Notes under the pieces: model-generated
The model's input: the letters and a program-made list of their open reading frames with translations, nothing else
Told to the model about the DNA's origin: nothing
The model's database searches: none
Part shown: piece by piece, positions 54,601 through 57,959 of the stretch
Layout: every line of letters starts with the position of its first letter
How positions within the stretch are numbered: the stretch's first letter is position 1
From: Sinonovacula constricta
Taxonomy: Eukaryota; Mollusca; Bivalvia; Cardiida; Solecurtidae
DNA: 64,000 bases
Direction of reading: 5' to 3'
NCBI GenBank assembly: GCA_007844125.1
Contig: CM017563.1
Coordinates: forward strand, 38,404,970-38,468,969
Translations under genes and position numbers: made by a program

Positions 54601-54651
54601 TACTACAGAGATTTGTATAAACCAGAAAATTCTCTTACCTCTGTCTGACAT
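2..54651 (-). CDS. GYG1: Glycogenin gene, multi-exon (whole span)
   Basis: Glycogenin is a cytosolic GT8-family enzyme that glucosylates itself from UDP-glucose and so makes the primer that glycogen synthase and branching enzyme extend. Six exons on the minus strand join without frame breaks (coding lengths 13, 142, 175, 163, 127 and 181 nt; boundary phases 1, 2, 0, 1, 2, 0) into 267 residues covering the full catalytic domain. Numbering from the first Met, the product shows the DxD metal/UDP motif D106-A-D108, a lysine at 90 matching human K86, the FNSGVF and SFDGGDQG segments, and FYSYLPAF with Tyr199 at the place of human autoglucosylated Tyr195. Four phase-0 candidate exons follow and would encode a linker. 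Introns run from about 1.3 to 18 kb and are packed with SINEs. Identity of the catalytic part is near certain; the C-terminal half is a prediction. GYG1 versus GYG2 cannot be separated for an invertebrate. Confidence 0.95.
1180..1413 (-). mobile_element. SINE family B copy
   Basis: Family B on its own strand has a head GGGCGCCCATGGCGTAGTGG with B-box GGTTCGAGTCC, a body GGTGGTTCTACCCAGACAT and a tail ATTTCAAAAACAAA, about 240 bp. Here the tail and body are clear and the head is worn. Confidence 0.78.
1628..2780. repeat. Minisatellite, about 62/45-bp mixed units
   Basis: Units share CAGTTGGCCATGACATTCTA and AGATCAGTTATGACAAGTTA. A 62-bp form alternates with a shorter form lacking part of the segment between them. 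The core at 1860-2500 is most regular; the flanks decay. Confidence 0.92.
2984..3264 (-). mobile_element. SINE family A copy
   Basis: Family A, read on its own strand, is a tRNA-like head with A-box TAGCACAATCGG and B-box GGTTCGATCCC, a central body (GTGACTGGGTGTGGTATCAT) and a tail ending AATAAACCCAATAAAC, about 300 bp. This copy is nearly full length, with a degraded A-box. Confidence 0.85.
3374..4195. mobile_element. TTAA-type MITE copy 1, with nested SINE C
   Basis: Begins AGGTGGCATCCAACAATT after TTAA and ends with the inverted counterpart AACTGTCGGACACCACCT before TTAC. The body blocks TTTCTCAAACCA, GTTACCCAAAAAGATC and CCATGTGACCA recur in the copies at 16628 and 35703. A family C SINE (3840-4118) is inserted inside. 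TTAA target and no ORF suggest a piggyBac-type non-autonomous element. Confidence 0.65.
3840..4118 (-). mobile_element. SINE family C copy, full length
   Basis: Family C on its own strand has A-box TAGCTCAGGTGG, B-box GGTTCGAACCC, a body with AGCATTACGCCTGACTCGTC and a tail rich in ATCCCATCC, about 280 bp. The head resembles a tRNA-Ala. This copy sits inside TTAA-type MITE copy 1. Confidence 0.88.
4466..4686 (-). mobile_element. SINE family B copy, full length
   Basis: TTTGTTTTGTTTTTTGATAT to CACCATGGGCGCCCC. Confidence 0.87.
4885..4955. repeat. Dispersed repeat shared with 10545-10607
   Basis: GTATTTGTATTTTGAGTATT, ACGGCACACTGACACAT and GGCGCTGAATACGAT recur at 10545 with few changes. Confidence 0.6.
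4960..5985. other. Intron, no gene recognised
   Basis: Contains open frames of 117-127 codons on the plus strand without family features, and one copy of the GGCAAA...GATCAG dispersed motif near 5515. Confidence 0.5.
5990..6242. repeat. Degenerate tandem repeat, about 88 bp, roughly 3 copies
   Basis: CTGTTCTGTTATTTTCTGTT, AATTACCCACACAC and CTGTTATAGCT recur in order. Confidence 0.75.
6243..7841. other. AT-rich intron, nothing recognised
   Basis: No splice-bounded frame, tRNA-like box or clear repeat seen. Confidence 0.5.
7842..8098 (-). mobile_element. SINE family A copy, B-box deleted
   Basis: Tail and body are intact, but the head jumps from GGTATGTCGCG to CCAGGTCAGG, losing the B-box and most of the tRNA region. 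Confidence 0.85.
8100..9160. other. AT-rich intron, nothing recognised
   Basis: Short overlapping frames at 8600-8850 have no features of a gene. Confidence 0.5.
9161..9397. repeat. Tandem repeat, 79-80 bp, three copies
   Basis: ATTAATCAAAGGGAACA starts each unit at 9161, 9240 and 9320; copies are more than 90% alike. Confidence 0.92.
9398..10544. other. AT-rich intron, nothing recognised
   Basis: Contains poly-A and TATA-type simple tracts (9690-9910, 10140). Confidence 0.5.
10545..10607. repeat. Dispersed repeat shared with 4885-4955
   Basis: GTATTTGTATTTTGGGGGG, TTACGGCACACCGACACTT, CTGCGCTGAATAAGAT. Possibly a SINE D relative by its ACGGCACACCGACAC core. Confidence 0.6.
10784..11072 (-). 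mobile_element. SINE family C copy, full length
   Basis: GATGATGGGATGGGGTTTGC to CTTGAGCTATTGCAGCCTG. Confidence 0.88.
11450..11887. repeat. Minisatellite, 32-bp unit, about 14 copies
   Basis: Unit CACCTGTCTATGGAGTTAAA then CAGTGCCACTTG, with few substitutions. Confidence 0.94.
11888..14040. other. AT-rich intron around the microexon
   Basis: Apart from the 18-nt candidate exon (12479-12496), no coding or repeat structure is recognised. 13300-13750 is less AT-rich with open plus frames of unknown meaning. Confidence 0.45.
12479..12496 (-). CDS. Candidate 18-nt phase-0 microexon
   Basis: A CATTTCGCATGCAG acceptor and a GCG|GTAAGA donor bracket exactly six codons (A-E-Q-L-T-A). It is phase 0 at both ends like the other downstream candidate exons, on the gene's strand, and set in otherwise AT-rich non-coding intron. 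Short residues of this kind are plausible in the linker. Transcript evidence is absent. Confidence 0.4.
14041..14355 (+). mobile_element. SINE family A copy, plus orientation
   Basis: Head GATAGCTTAATCAATAGAGCG and body GTGGTACATGTATAGCTCC lead to the tail GGCGGGACAACAAACCCAAT. One of only two family A copies opposite to the glycogenin gene. Confidence 0.85.
14573..14644 (-). mobile_element. SINE family B/D copy, internally deleted
   Basis: Tail TTTGTTTGTTACATCGCACTG joins straight to a head CTCTAACCGCTCGACTATG. Confidence 0.6.
14759..14985. repeat. Minisatellite, 20-bp unit, about 11-12 copies
   Basis: Unit AGGCATGATGTTTATGTCCT; alternates between AGGAATTATG and AGGCATGATG forms. Confidence 0.93.
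15001..15283 (-). mobile_element. SINE family C copy, best preserved
   Basis: GTGGGATGGGATGGGGATTA to CACCTGAGCTATTGCGGCCGG, with GGGTTCGAACCC B-box complement. It abuts the 20-bp minisatellite at 14759-14985. Confidence 0.92.
15368..15556 (-). mobile_element. SINE family B copy, head truncated
   Basis: Tail CTGTTTTTGAAATACATCGC; ends inside the head at GCGGTGAGAGGGCTAA. Confidence 0.83.
15826..16136 (-). mobile_element. SINE family A copy, full length
   Basis: Runs from TTTGTTTGTTGGGTTTATC to CTACCAGGTTCGGT. The B-box region reads GACTGAACCCGGGAC on the plus strand. Confidence 0.88.
16628..17130. mobile_element. TTAA-type MITE copy 2, right end lost, with nested SINE A
   Basis: Left end AGGTGGTATAGGACAGTTT follows TTAA. 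The shared blocks GTTACCTGATTAGATCC, AAATGCTGTTTACTGAT and, beyond the nested SINE, TAGTGACCACTTACTTTT match the other copies. I find no right terminal repeat. Confidence 0.5.
16746..17042 (-). mobile_element. SINE family A copy, full length
   Basis: Inserted in TTAA-type MITE copy 2. B-box complement GGGTTCGAACC and A-box region CTCTACCGATTGTGCTACC are intact. Confidence 0.9.
17676..17900 (-). CDS. Candidate glycogenin linker exon (Pro/Ser/Trp-rich)
   Basis: This is 75 open codons between a good acceptor (TTTACTTTCTCCCAACAG) and the donor ACCAAG|GTATAG, in phase 0 at both ends. The product starts [18 protein letters not shown] and ends [11 protein letters not shown]. The other two frames are stopped early. 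It shares a W-S-W-S core and Cys/Trp richness with the 20498-20752 candidate, so the two could be related cassettes. No known domain is recognised. If skipped, the frame of the downstream exons is kept. Confidence 0.4.
18020..18243 (-). mobile_element. SINE family B copy
   Basis: AAATACATCACAGCGATCAA to CGACTCTACCCCTACAATTC; lies next to a second copy at 18390. Confidence 0.82.
18390..18600 (-). mobile_element. SINE family B/D copy
   Basis: TGGCTCTAACACAATTATGG to TGAACCCATGCAGTGAGAGG. Family D differs from B mainly in a tail reading TTACATCACACAGACA. Confidence 0.75.
19066..19312 (-). mobile_element. SINE family B copy, full length
   Basis: TGTTTTGTTTTTGAAATACAC to CACTATGCCATGAGCGTCCC. 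Confidence 0.86.
19343..19465 (-). mobile_element. Degraded SINE family B fragment
   Basis: TTTTGATCTTTGCAGCAACA and GTCACATGGAAGATGTCCC are the only clear matches. Confidence 0.45.
19849..19927. repeat. Minisatellite, 17-bp unit, five copies
   Basis: TTGGCAACACTCTACCT repeated perfectly four times and once partly. It opens overlapping frames that are not genes. Confidence 0.93.
20498..20752 (-). CDS. Candidate glycogenin linker exon (Trp/Arg-rich)
   Basis: This is an open 85-codon stretch between the acceptor GATTTTGCTTCAG and the donor CCCAGG|GTAATG, in phase 0 at both ends, as the join to exon 6 requires. The product begins [12 protein letters not shown] and has a Trp/Arg-rich segment (WSWSRSLWS, later [16 protein letters not shown]). 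I recognise no domain. The composition is odd for a cytosolic linker, so it may be a lineage-specific or rarely used cassette, or a chance ORF. Support is splice sites, phase and strand only. Confidence 0.35.
20753..22198. other. AT-rich intron, nothing recognised
   Basis: Between the Trp-rich candidate exon and exon 6; no SINE. Confidence 0.5.
22199..22379 (-). CDS. GYG1: Glycogenin exon 6 (end of GT8 domain)
   Basis: The acceptor is TTTATTTGTAG and the donor CACTG|GTATGT. It encodes the [18 protein letters not shown] segment (the conserved H-F-x-G-x-x-K-P-W motif, which contacts the UDP-glucose phosphates) and [22 protein letters not shown], the end of the catalytic fold. It leaves in phase 0 after residue 267, so any phase-0 cassette can follow. 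Confidence 0.96.
22370..22625. repeat. Degenerate tandem repeat, about 55-58 bp, 4-5 copies
   Basis: GGTCCTTAAATCTACAAATA followed by AAATGTACACATA recurs; it begins at the 5' splice-acceptor edge of glycogenin exon 6. Confidence 0.75.
23057..23349 (-). mobile_element. SINE family A copy, full length
   Basis: Tail TTTGTTTATTGGGTTTATG to head CTACCAGCT, with a small deletion around the ACACCTGGCATGATAC block. Confidence 0.88.
23712..23838 (-). CDS. GYG1: Glycogenin exon 5 (autoglucosylation Tyr)
   Basis: The acceptor is TTTCAATTTCAG and the donor ACCAA|GTAAGT. It encodes [11 protein letters not shown] through YSYLPAFT. Tyr199 in FYSYLPAF aligns with the glucose-acceptor tyrosine of mammalian glycogenin-1. 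The HLPF motif before it is also typical. Phase 2 at the 3' end gives Lys207 with exon 6. Confidence 0.97.
24252..24508 (-). mobile_element. SINE family B copy, full length
   Basis: TTTGTTTTGTTTTAGACATAC to GACTATGCCACAGGTGC; B-box complement GGGTCTCGAACCC. Confidence 0.87.
24513..24620 (-). mobile_element. SINE family D tail fragment
   Basis: TTTTTTACATCACACAGACA to ACTTACGTCTGG; lies directly beside the full-length B copy. Confidence 0.6.
24822..25131 (-). mobile_element. SINE family A copy, full length
   Basis: Tail TTTGTTTATTGGGATTATC through GGGAGGATCGAACCCGTGACC to an A-box region CTCTAATGATTGCACTAC. Confidence 0.88.
25467..25716 (-). mobile_element. SINE family D copy
   Basis: TTGTTTTGTTACATCAAACA to CTCAGCCAAGGGCGCCCCC. 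Confidence 0.82.
26029..26265 (-). mobile_element. SINE family B copy, full length
   Basis: Ends about 20 bp from glycogenin exon 4; the head reads CACTATGCCACAGGCACCCC. Confidence 0.87.
26285..26447 (-). CDS. GYG1: Glycogenin exon 4
   Basis: The acceptor follows a T-rich tract ending in CATATAG and the donor is GATG|GTGAGT. It encodes residues 111-164 plus one base: VLQNVDELL, then [20 protein letters not shown], the highly conserved part of the active-site cleft, and ends at SQGSFDG. Phase 0 in, phase 1 out. Confidence 0.97.
26795..27026 (+). mobile_element. SINE family B/D copy, plus orientation
   Basis: Head GGGCGCTAGTGGCCGCGC, B-box-like GGTTTGAGTCCC, tail TGTTGGTGTGATGTAACAAAG. One of three B copies opposite to the gene. 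Confidence 0.85.
27300..27533 (-). mobile_element. Chimeric SINE: family C tail joined to family A head
   Basis: 27300-27345 is the tail end of family C (GATGGGACTTGCCGGCATTT, GATACTGTGC). It passes directly into family A body at about 27346 (GTGTGATACCACACCCAGT) and on to an intact A head (CTACCAGGTCCGGT). Confidence 0.75.
27534..28654. other. Intron, nothing recognised
   Basis: T-rich tracts only. Confidence 0.5.
28655..29065 (+). repeat. Dispersed repeat with TGACCTTGACCT motifs
   Basis: TGACCTTGACCTTTCCACCA (28661) and TGACCTTGACCTTTGTGCCA (28974), each followed by CACTGACCC-type and CCAATAGGGGTCATCT-type blocks. The two modules are diverged copies of one repeat. AGGTCAAGGTCA on the other strand matches nuclear-receptor half-sites. 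Confidence 0.6.
29525..29766 (-). mobile_element. SINE family C copy, head truncated, in duplicated flanks
   Basis: Runs from GATGGGATGGGATTTGCCGG to GCGACCTCCCGATCC and stops before the A-box. About 65 bp of flanking sequence is repeated directly on both sides (29457-29523 and 29768-29835). Confidence 0.85.
29803..30022 (-). mobile_element. SINE family D copy
   Basis: TTGTTTTTAGATGGCACTGAC to GTCAGCAACTCTAACTGC; its tail is part of the 65-bp duplication around the family C copy. Confidence 0.78.
30257..30440 (-). mobile_element. Degraded SINE family A fragment
   Basis: Tail TTGTTTGTTGGGTTTAATG and scattered body matches (CCTTCAACACTGTGGACAT, GATCACATCC); head not recognisable. Confidence 0.5.
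30844..30957. repeat. Direct duplication, about 55 bp, two copies
   Basis: GGGCCAGCAATCCTGTCTGA and AGGTAGAATGTCTATGA occur twice in tandem. Confidence 0.88.
30960..31809. other. Intron before exon 3 donor, nothing recognised
   Basis: No repeat or conserved frame seen. Confidence 0.5.
31810..31984 (-). CDS. GYG1: Glycogenin exon 3 (DxD catalytic exon)
   Basis: The acceptor is TGTGTTGCAG and the donor CTCTG|GTAAGT. It encodes residues 53-110 and ends exactly at the D-A-D-T-L motif. The DxD aspartates (106 and 108) bind Mn2+ and UDP-glucose in the family. The preceding FTKLHCW contains Lys90, equivalent to human K86. It is separated from exon 2 by about 17.7 kb of repeat-rich intron, the largest in the gene. 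Confidence 0.97.
32022..32225 (-). mobile_element. SINE family A copy with body deletion
   Basis: Tail TTTGTTGGGTGTAACATC joins directly to GAACCACCATTATATTTGG. The head is diverged (CTACACTGATGGCACTTCC). Confidence 0.75.
32440..32880 (-). repeat. Tandem duplications around a SINE family A head
   Basis: The block CCTAGTATCTTTTGTACATG...GGACAGAAATAAATGTACAC...CAGCATACAT followed by CACACAGCCAGTCACATTATC occurs about twice in full and once in part. The last repeat runs into a family A head with B-box complement GGGTTCGAACCC (32818-32829). Confidence 0.7.
32957..33269 (-). mobile_element. SINE family A copy, full length
   Basis: Tail TGTTTGTTGGATTTATCGTC to head CTCTACCGATTGCTCTACC. The B-box is mutated (GTTCATACCC). 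Confidence 0.9.
33270..34756. other. Intron, nothing firm
   Basis: A GGCAAATAGTG...GATCAG dispersed motif at about 34005. A 110-codon plus frame (34380-34712) has no recognisable family. Confidence 0.45.
34757..35052 (-). mobile_element. SINE family C copy, full length
   Basis: GGGATGGGATGAGATGGG to CCACATGAGCTATTGCAGCCGG. Confidence 0.9.
35258..35490 (-). mobile_element. SINE family D copy
   Basis: TTGTTGTTATTACATCGCACC to GAGGTTAATGACTCTAAATTG. Confidence 0.8.
35846..35988 (-). mobile_element. SINE family C copy with body deletion
   Basis: Tail GATGGGATGGAATTAGCCGG up to CACAGGGGC, then directly the head region (GGTTTAACCTGGCTGGGG). Most of the body is gone. Inside TTAA-type MITE copy 3. 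Confidence 0.8.
36090..36138 (-). mobile_element. SINE family C head fragment
   Basis: Only the A-box end remains: CTCTACCAACTGAGCTATTG then CGGCCGGTC. Confidence 0.75.
36720..36915 (-). mobile_element. SINE family D copy, degraded head
   Basis: TTTTTTGTTACATTACATGAC to ACTAGAGCCATGTGGTCAGAG. Confidence 0.7.
37395..37605 (-). mobile_element. SINE family D copy
   Basis: A long T/G-rich tract leads into TTACATCACACAGACATATA and ends at GGAACTCGAACCCTGGTGG. Confidence 0.78.
38200..38590. repeat. Minisatellite, about 28-29 bp unit, about 14 copies
   Basis: Unit ATTCCTAAATATTCAGACTT followed by GCTTCATGA; later units read ATTCATATATTTTCAGACTT. Confidence 0.9.
38842..39064 (-). mobile_element. 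SINE family D copy
   Basis: GTGTCACACTGGCACAATAA to CTAACTGCCAGGCCATAAGAG. Confidence 0.75.
39070..39315. repeat. Direct duplication, about 135 bp, two copies
   Basis: TTTTTTGTGACCATAG, GTGTCATTTGTGTT, GAATCTTGGT and CAAAATGTTT occur in the same order twice. Confidence 0.85.
39836..40124 (-). mobile_element. SINE family A copy
   Basis: Tail TTGTTTATTGGGTTTATTAAC to head CATTGTACTACCAGGTC, with short internal losses in the body and A-box. Confidence 0.87.
40310..40615. repeat. Direct duplication, about 180 bp, two copies
   Basis: GCCAGTATCAGGACAAGGTG and GTTTCAGCTGATAAAACTTA blocks recur at 40495-40610 (GCCAGTATCCGGACAATGTC, GTTTCAGCTGATAAAGCCAA). Confidence 0.8.
41246..41518 (-). mobile_element. 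SINE family A copy, head truncated
   Basis: Tail TGTTTATTGGGTTGATTG. The B-box complement GGGATCGAACCC is present, but the sequence leaves the family after GGCCTCCCAGG. Confidence 0.87.
41814..41955 (-). mobile_element. SINE family A body fragment
   Basis: GGTGTCTACTTGAAGCAGAT through GGAACTACCTACATATTTGC; no tail or head. Confidence 0.65.
42538..42766 (+). mobile_element. SINE family B copy, plus orientation
   Basis: Head GGGGTGTCTGAGAGGTGGTGG; tail ATATATTTCAAACACAACA, directly followed by the 42769-43187 MITE. Confidence 0.82.
42769..43187. mobile_element. MITE with GCATCGTCGG termini
   Basis: A 10-bp perfect terminal inverted repeat (GCATCGTCGG / CCGACGATGC) extends as an imperfect inverted repeat for about 100 bp (shared blocks GTACCGTGGGA, AATCTCGT, TCATGAAT and ATGAGGCAG). 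It is flanked by the direct repeat AAAAAGG(G), 7-8 bp. The length and target duplication suit a hAT- or P-type non-autonomous element; no coding frame. Confidence 0.72.
43193..43432 (+). mobile_element. SINE family B copy, plus orientation, well preserved
   Basis: Head GGGCGCCCGTGGCATAGTGG, B-box GGTTCGAGTCCCG, body GGTGGTTCTACCCTGACAT, tail GATGTATTTCAAAGAACAA. Starts at the other edge of the same MITE. Confidence 0.92.
44098..44324 (-). mobile_element. SINE family B copy
   Basis: TTTGTTTTTCATTTTTGAAAC to CACTATGCCACAAGCATCCC; a short body deletion removes the TCTGGGTAGAACC block. Confidence 0.85.
44325..45956. other. Intron, nothing recognised
   Basis: No SINE, tandem repeat or splice-bounded frame seen over 1.6 kb. 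Confidence 0.5.
45957..46208 (-). mobile_element. SINE family D copy with small tandem duplications
   Basis: TTGCTGTTGTTACAATGCAC to CAACCACGGGTGTCCCC. Two short internal duplications: AGTCTGAAGTCTGGGTAGT and CGACCCTAATGCTCAACCA. Confidence 0.8.
46262..46334 (+). tRNA. tRNA-Thr(AGT)-like sequence, possibly pseudogene or SINE head
   Basis: This 73-nt stretch fills the canonical tRNA numbering exactly: 7-bp acceptor stem GCCTCTA/TGGAGGC, D-stem GCTC/GAGT with GG in the loop, anticodon loop TTAGTAT, and T-arm TGTGG-TTCCAAT-CCACG. A-box TAGCTCAGTAGG and B-box GGTTCCAATCC fit Pol III promoters. Against a working gene: the anticodon stem has a 27-43 A-G mismatch, position 57 is C instead of a purine, and no T-run terminator follows closely. 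Confidence 0.45.
46625..47112. repeat. Minisatellite, 75-bp unit, 6-7 copies
   Basis: Unit contains CTTATTCATTACATCCTTGC, CTGATCAGGATCTTCACTAT and TTGCTACCAAGTCTCTATTA. Because 75 is a multiple of 3, it opens a repetitive minus-strand frame. The GATCAGGATCTTCACTATTTGC core also occurs singly near 5515, 34005 and 48160. Confidence 0.94.
47462..47945. repeat. Imperfect ATC/ACC-rich microsatellite
   Basis: Runs of ATCATCATCACCACCTTCACC with C-rich interruptions (CCCCCCCCCC near 47824). It opens long low-complexity frames on both strands. Confidence 0.92.
48365..49430. repeat. Minisatellite, 31-bp unit, about 33 copies
   Basis: Unit GTGAGTATAACTCAGGTATA followed by TAACATGTGGA. The 48660-49020 core is nearly identical; the 49080-49430 part is diverged. 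The largest tandem array in the window, in glycogenin intron 2, about 300 bp from exon 2. Confidence 0.95.
49729..49870 (-). CDS. GYG1: Glycogenin exon 2 (GT8 N-terminal strand)
   Basis: The acceptor is a pyrimidine-rich tract ending in CGTCAG and the donor is ATGAG|GTGAGT. It encodes residues 5-52, including [18 protein letters not shown], which forms the nucleotide-binding strand and first helix of GT8 enzymes, and the [12 protein letters not shown] stretch. It leaves in phase 2 and completes Arg52 with the first base of exon 3. Confidence 0.96.
50108..50273 (-). mobile_element. SINE family B copy, head truncated
   Basis: TTTTGTTTTTAAGATACAGTG to CATTAAGTCCTTCACCAC; it runs straight into the 46-bp tandem repeat. 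Confidence 0.83.
50270..50480. repeat. Tandem repeat, about 46 bp, four copies
   Basis: CCAATGTCTATGTCTTTAA then ATGTTGTTAATTAA recur; directly follows a truncated SINE B. Confidence 0.86.
50922..51159 (+). mobile_element. SINE family A copy, plus strand (arm of inverted pair)
   Basis: Head GACCTGGTAGCACAACCGG and B-box-like GGTTGGATCCTGG, body to GGCAGCACTATA. It is cut where the inverted partner begins, so the tail is missing. Confidence 0.82.
51160..51352 (-). mobile_element. SINE family A copy, minus strand (arm of inverted pair)
   Basis: Starts in mid-body (CCACACCCAGTCACATTATC) and ends at an intact head (CCGATTGTGCTACCAGGTC). It meets the plus-strand copy without spacer, so the pair can fold back. 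Confidence 0.85.
51531..52697. mobile_element. Non-autonomous TA-flanked DNA transposon
   Basis: Ends are inverted: TACCGTAAAGTTTTA at 51531 and TAAAACTTTACGGTA at 52697, flanked by the TA dinucleotide, as for Tc1/mariner/pogo-type insertions. Copies of ATAAGACGC or its complement recur near both ends (51549, 51595, 52597, 52652, 52672), which resemble subterminal transposase-binding sites. No transposase frame remains in the 1.17 kb. It sits in glycogenin intron 1. Confidence 0.8.
52973..53022 (-). mobile_element. SINE family B head fragment
   Basis: CAGCGACTCTACCACTACAC then CATGGGCACCCC; no body. Confidence 0.72.
53660..53844. mobile_element. Short TTAA-type MITE (185 bp)
   Basis: Perfect TTAA on both sides and inverted ends AGGTGGTATCCGACAGTT / AACTGTCTGATACCACCT, with one mismatch in 18. 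Same termini as the longer copies but a different, shorter body. Confidence 0.75.
54639..54651 (-). CDS. GYG1: Glycogenin exon 1 (start codon)
   Basis: The coding part is only 13 nt: ATG followed by codons for S-D-R and a lone G, then the donor G|GTAAGA. Phase 1 joins to the AC at the start of exon 2 to give Asp5. A very short first coding exon before the beta-strand FVTLATND is usual in this family. The 5' UTR extends upstream of 54651; its start cannot be placed. Confidence 0.88.
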
Positions 54652-54800
54652 TTTAACAACTGATTCCGACAACCGCAAAAGGGAAATGACAGCGCTCAAC
54701 CAATCAGAACGTCGAAAACTAGAGACGGTTTGGCACGCGGCAGTTGTCGATTTGGCTTATTTCTTGGTTACCGCCCTTGATAAGGTAGATAAATATAGTG
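54652..54800 (-). promoter_or_regulatory. Glycogenin 5' UTR/proximal promoter region
   Basis: This is the sequence just upstream of the start codon. On the gene strand it contains ATTGG (inverted CCAAT) about 50 bp before the ATG, within a GC-richer patch (CGTCGAAAACTAG, GCACGCGG on the plus strand). No TATA box is obvious, and the transcription start cannot be placed. Confidence 0.3.
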
Positions 54801-56939
54801 GTCATAATATATATAATTTGAAGAGTTACTTCCCATATATGCCCTTACTGGTTGACGCGTTTTAAAATTGTCTGCTCGCCATGTCTTAATGGGCGAAAAC
54901 GCGAGGGTAAACCAAACTATTCGATTCGATGCGTTTTAAAATAACCTAAGAGATGTTATATTGTGAAAACAATGTAGTGCATGCCAGAGTCTGTGTGACG
55001 AATGTTTATTTAGATGGGTTAATTTAAGTTGGTTCAATGATCTTTTCATAATGATTGGTCAATGCCATGTGATGTCATAGGCACTGATAAGACAGTTTAA
55101 GGCAGCAACTTTGAAGGCAGAAGCTAATGCAGGCCGAAATCTGGAAATATGTGCTGTATTAAACCCATCACTGTGTTTTTATTCGTCAGTCTATTTTACT
55201 GAATTTTATATAATATTAAACAGCTTTTATGAAGTACTTTAAATAGCAAAACTATACTTTCATAGTTTAAAAGGTAAAAAAAATACAAACAAAAAAAGAT
55301 ACACTGTTCATTTTGTTTAAGGTTGAGCCAATAATTTTATTTATATCTGTGTATTGATTTTTTGTGAATTTATCAGTTTTAAAAATATTGTATTATAAAA
55401 AATATTTATTTCAAGAGCTTTCCAAAGGTGTATAGCTTTTTATTTTTGGACCACAAATGAAGAAATTACAAGAAAATAAAATTTACGTTTCATATGAAAA
55501 TCTCTTGATGTTAACATCAAAGATGGTTACCAAGATAAGGGATCTTTAGTGATGTGGAAACTATCTTGTTATATAAAAAATCCAGTGATAACCTGACAGA
55601 GTTAAAACTATTGTTTTATGTATTGCCTTAAAAGATTGTATGAATTTGTGTACATACAGTCCGGTGCAGTTTACTTGTAAAGAGAATTGCTATGTGTGTT
55701 TATAGCGATGTTGTAGGTTTCAAAATGGTAAATAGATCTACTAATATGTTCTTGCACAAACTGGTAACTGGACAGAAGGCTCCTGTAAGCATTTGATTGG
55801 CATTTCATGACGTATTCATTTTATTGGTTGCAATGGATATATAATCCAAGTGCATTATAATGTTAAATGATCTAGATTAGAACTCTTGAGAGAGAAAAAA
55901 GGCTAAATTATAGACAGACGATTGTATTCTGTGGCATATAGATTTTATTATTGTTTATACCTACATTGTTGAACTAATGGTTGAGAATTGGTTGTTATCA
56001 GTTGATGCTGATTTTGATGTTTTTCCCAGTGCTATTGACCAATTGCATGTTCTGATTAAAACGGGTTTGAAATGGATTAATGATCAGTTAGTGTACCCTG
56101 CATTTGCTTTGCACATTTGCATCCTCATTACATTGATGCGTTAGACTGTTTCAGGAGTCGCAGACCGGAAATTAACGAGAGCAAGTAACTTAATAATACT
56201 GGCGACTGTGAAAGTTACATTAATATTTTGTAATTATTATAAAAATTAATATCATTTGTGTTGATAATACATTAAATACTATTTCACAATATTACATATA
56301 TTTTAACAACTGGTGTATATTTCCCATGTTTATTATGTAATTATTTTATGCAAGTCGGTCTTTCATAACTGACATACATATTATTTATCACTGTATTAAA
56401 TTGTAATTACTTTTTAAAATTTTATTTCACAAGGTTTCTAAGTAACACTAAAACTTAACACGAAGTAAGAAGTAGATCTCCCACGAAGCACATCTACTGA
56501 ATATCTACAGAAAGATAAAAAGTAAAATCCAACTCTGTCAAGAGCCAAATGTCACAAGGCAAAAAGCGACATTGCAACAATGCAGATAACAAAGCAAATA
56601 GATATAATGCTAGATAATGCCGAAGAACACCATTACCTTCTCCAACATAATCCACAACAACAATATGAAAGATTTATAAAACCGAATTATTATAAAAAGG
56701 AGTGTTAATAAAATCCCTTAAATACAATATTTCGTTGAACACTTCAAATATATGCGTACCATGCGTAAACAAATCTGGGATTTAACCAGAGAAAGTGTCT
56801 ATGTATTAATAATAATATTAAAAAAAAGTAAATAAAAAAATAAAAAATATTAATTACCGAATTTTAACATAATATGATTGTCAGATACCCCAAAGAACCG
56901 ATGTAACAGCACAGTGAATAAATTATATCAGAATGAGCT
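54801..56939. other. Intergenic, nothing recognised
   Basis: A short local repeat GACGCGTTTTAAAAT / GATGCGTTTTAAAAT (about 54856 and 54938). Otherwise no coding or RNA feature seen. Confidence 0.5.
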
Positions 56940-57095
56940 GTGTGATATTTTTGTTAAATCGCACCAACGACTCAATTATGGTCTTATTGGCGATATCCAC
57001 CTAAATATTTCGGCAAAGATTGAGCATACATCTGGGTAGAACTGCCACGGGTCAGCTAGAATACATCTCCACAATAAAGTTGTCGTGTCGGGCTG
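56940..57095 (-). mobile_element. SINE family D copy upstream of glycogenin
   Basis: TTTTTGTTAAATCGCACCAAC to GGGTCAGCTAGAATACATC; head absent. The only SINE in the intergenic region. Confidence 0.75.
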
Positions 57096-57598
57096 CTTGT
57101 TTAGAATGACAACATAAACTATTACTTAGTTTATGTATTTGCTGTCATCTCCATGGTTGTGGGGGTCATTTGTGTCCAATATCATGAAAGTTTGTCGGTC
57201 ATCTAAAAAATCGAAGATTCATACTGTATAGATCTACATACTACTTTAGAAAAATATGCTGAAATGTATGTATTTATATTTTAAACGATTAGTATTTGGA
57301 ATACAAAAAAAAAAAATGAAATGTTTATTATTATAGTCTACAAACGAGTTTTTAGGTTAAAAATGGCATGAGATTGTGATTGGAAATAGATATTAAATTT
57401 CCTCGATCTAACGCACAATATATCGCGGTTTCAAGTTAGGATGCGTATTATTTTAATCAAGAAGGCCGTCGGAAATCCATTTTTCCAAATCTACGCGTTC
57501 TTCAAGAAATTTTGGCTAATAAGGGACACAAAATCGCCATTTAGAATTTACGCAATGATGCTAGGTTCTTTCCCCTGTTGGGATATTCTATTTCATCA

Positions 57599-57775
57599 CC
57601 CCCCCCCCCCCCCCCCCCCAGCCCCGTGTACTTGCCGGTTATTTAAAAAAAATCAACATCCGATGAATATTTTATTCATTCATTCATTCATTCATTCATT
57701 CATTTATTCATTCATTTATAAATTTATAAATTTATTTATTTATTTGTTTATTTGTTTGTTTGTTTGTTTGTTTGT

Positions 57776-57854
<79 letters not shown>

Positions 57855-57955
57855 TTATTTATTTATTTATTTATTTATTCATTCATTCATTCATTCCTCA
57901 TTTATTCATTTATTCATTTATTTATTTATTTATTTATTTCTCTATCATCACAGTT
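57599..57955. repeat. Poly-C run and (TTTA/TTCA/TTTG)n microsatellite
   Basis: A 21-C run (57599-57619), then from 57670 a tetranucleotide tract that moves from TTCA to TTTG to TTTA and back to TTCA. It opens Phe/Ile/Tyr/Leu repeat frames that are not genes. Confidence 0.96.
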
Positions 57956-57959
57956 TAAT

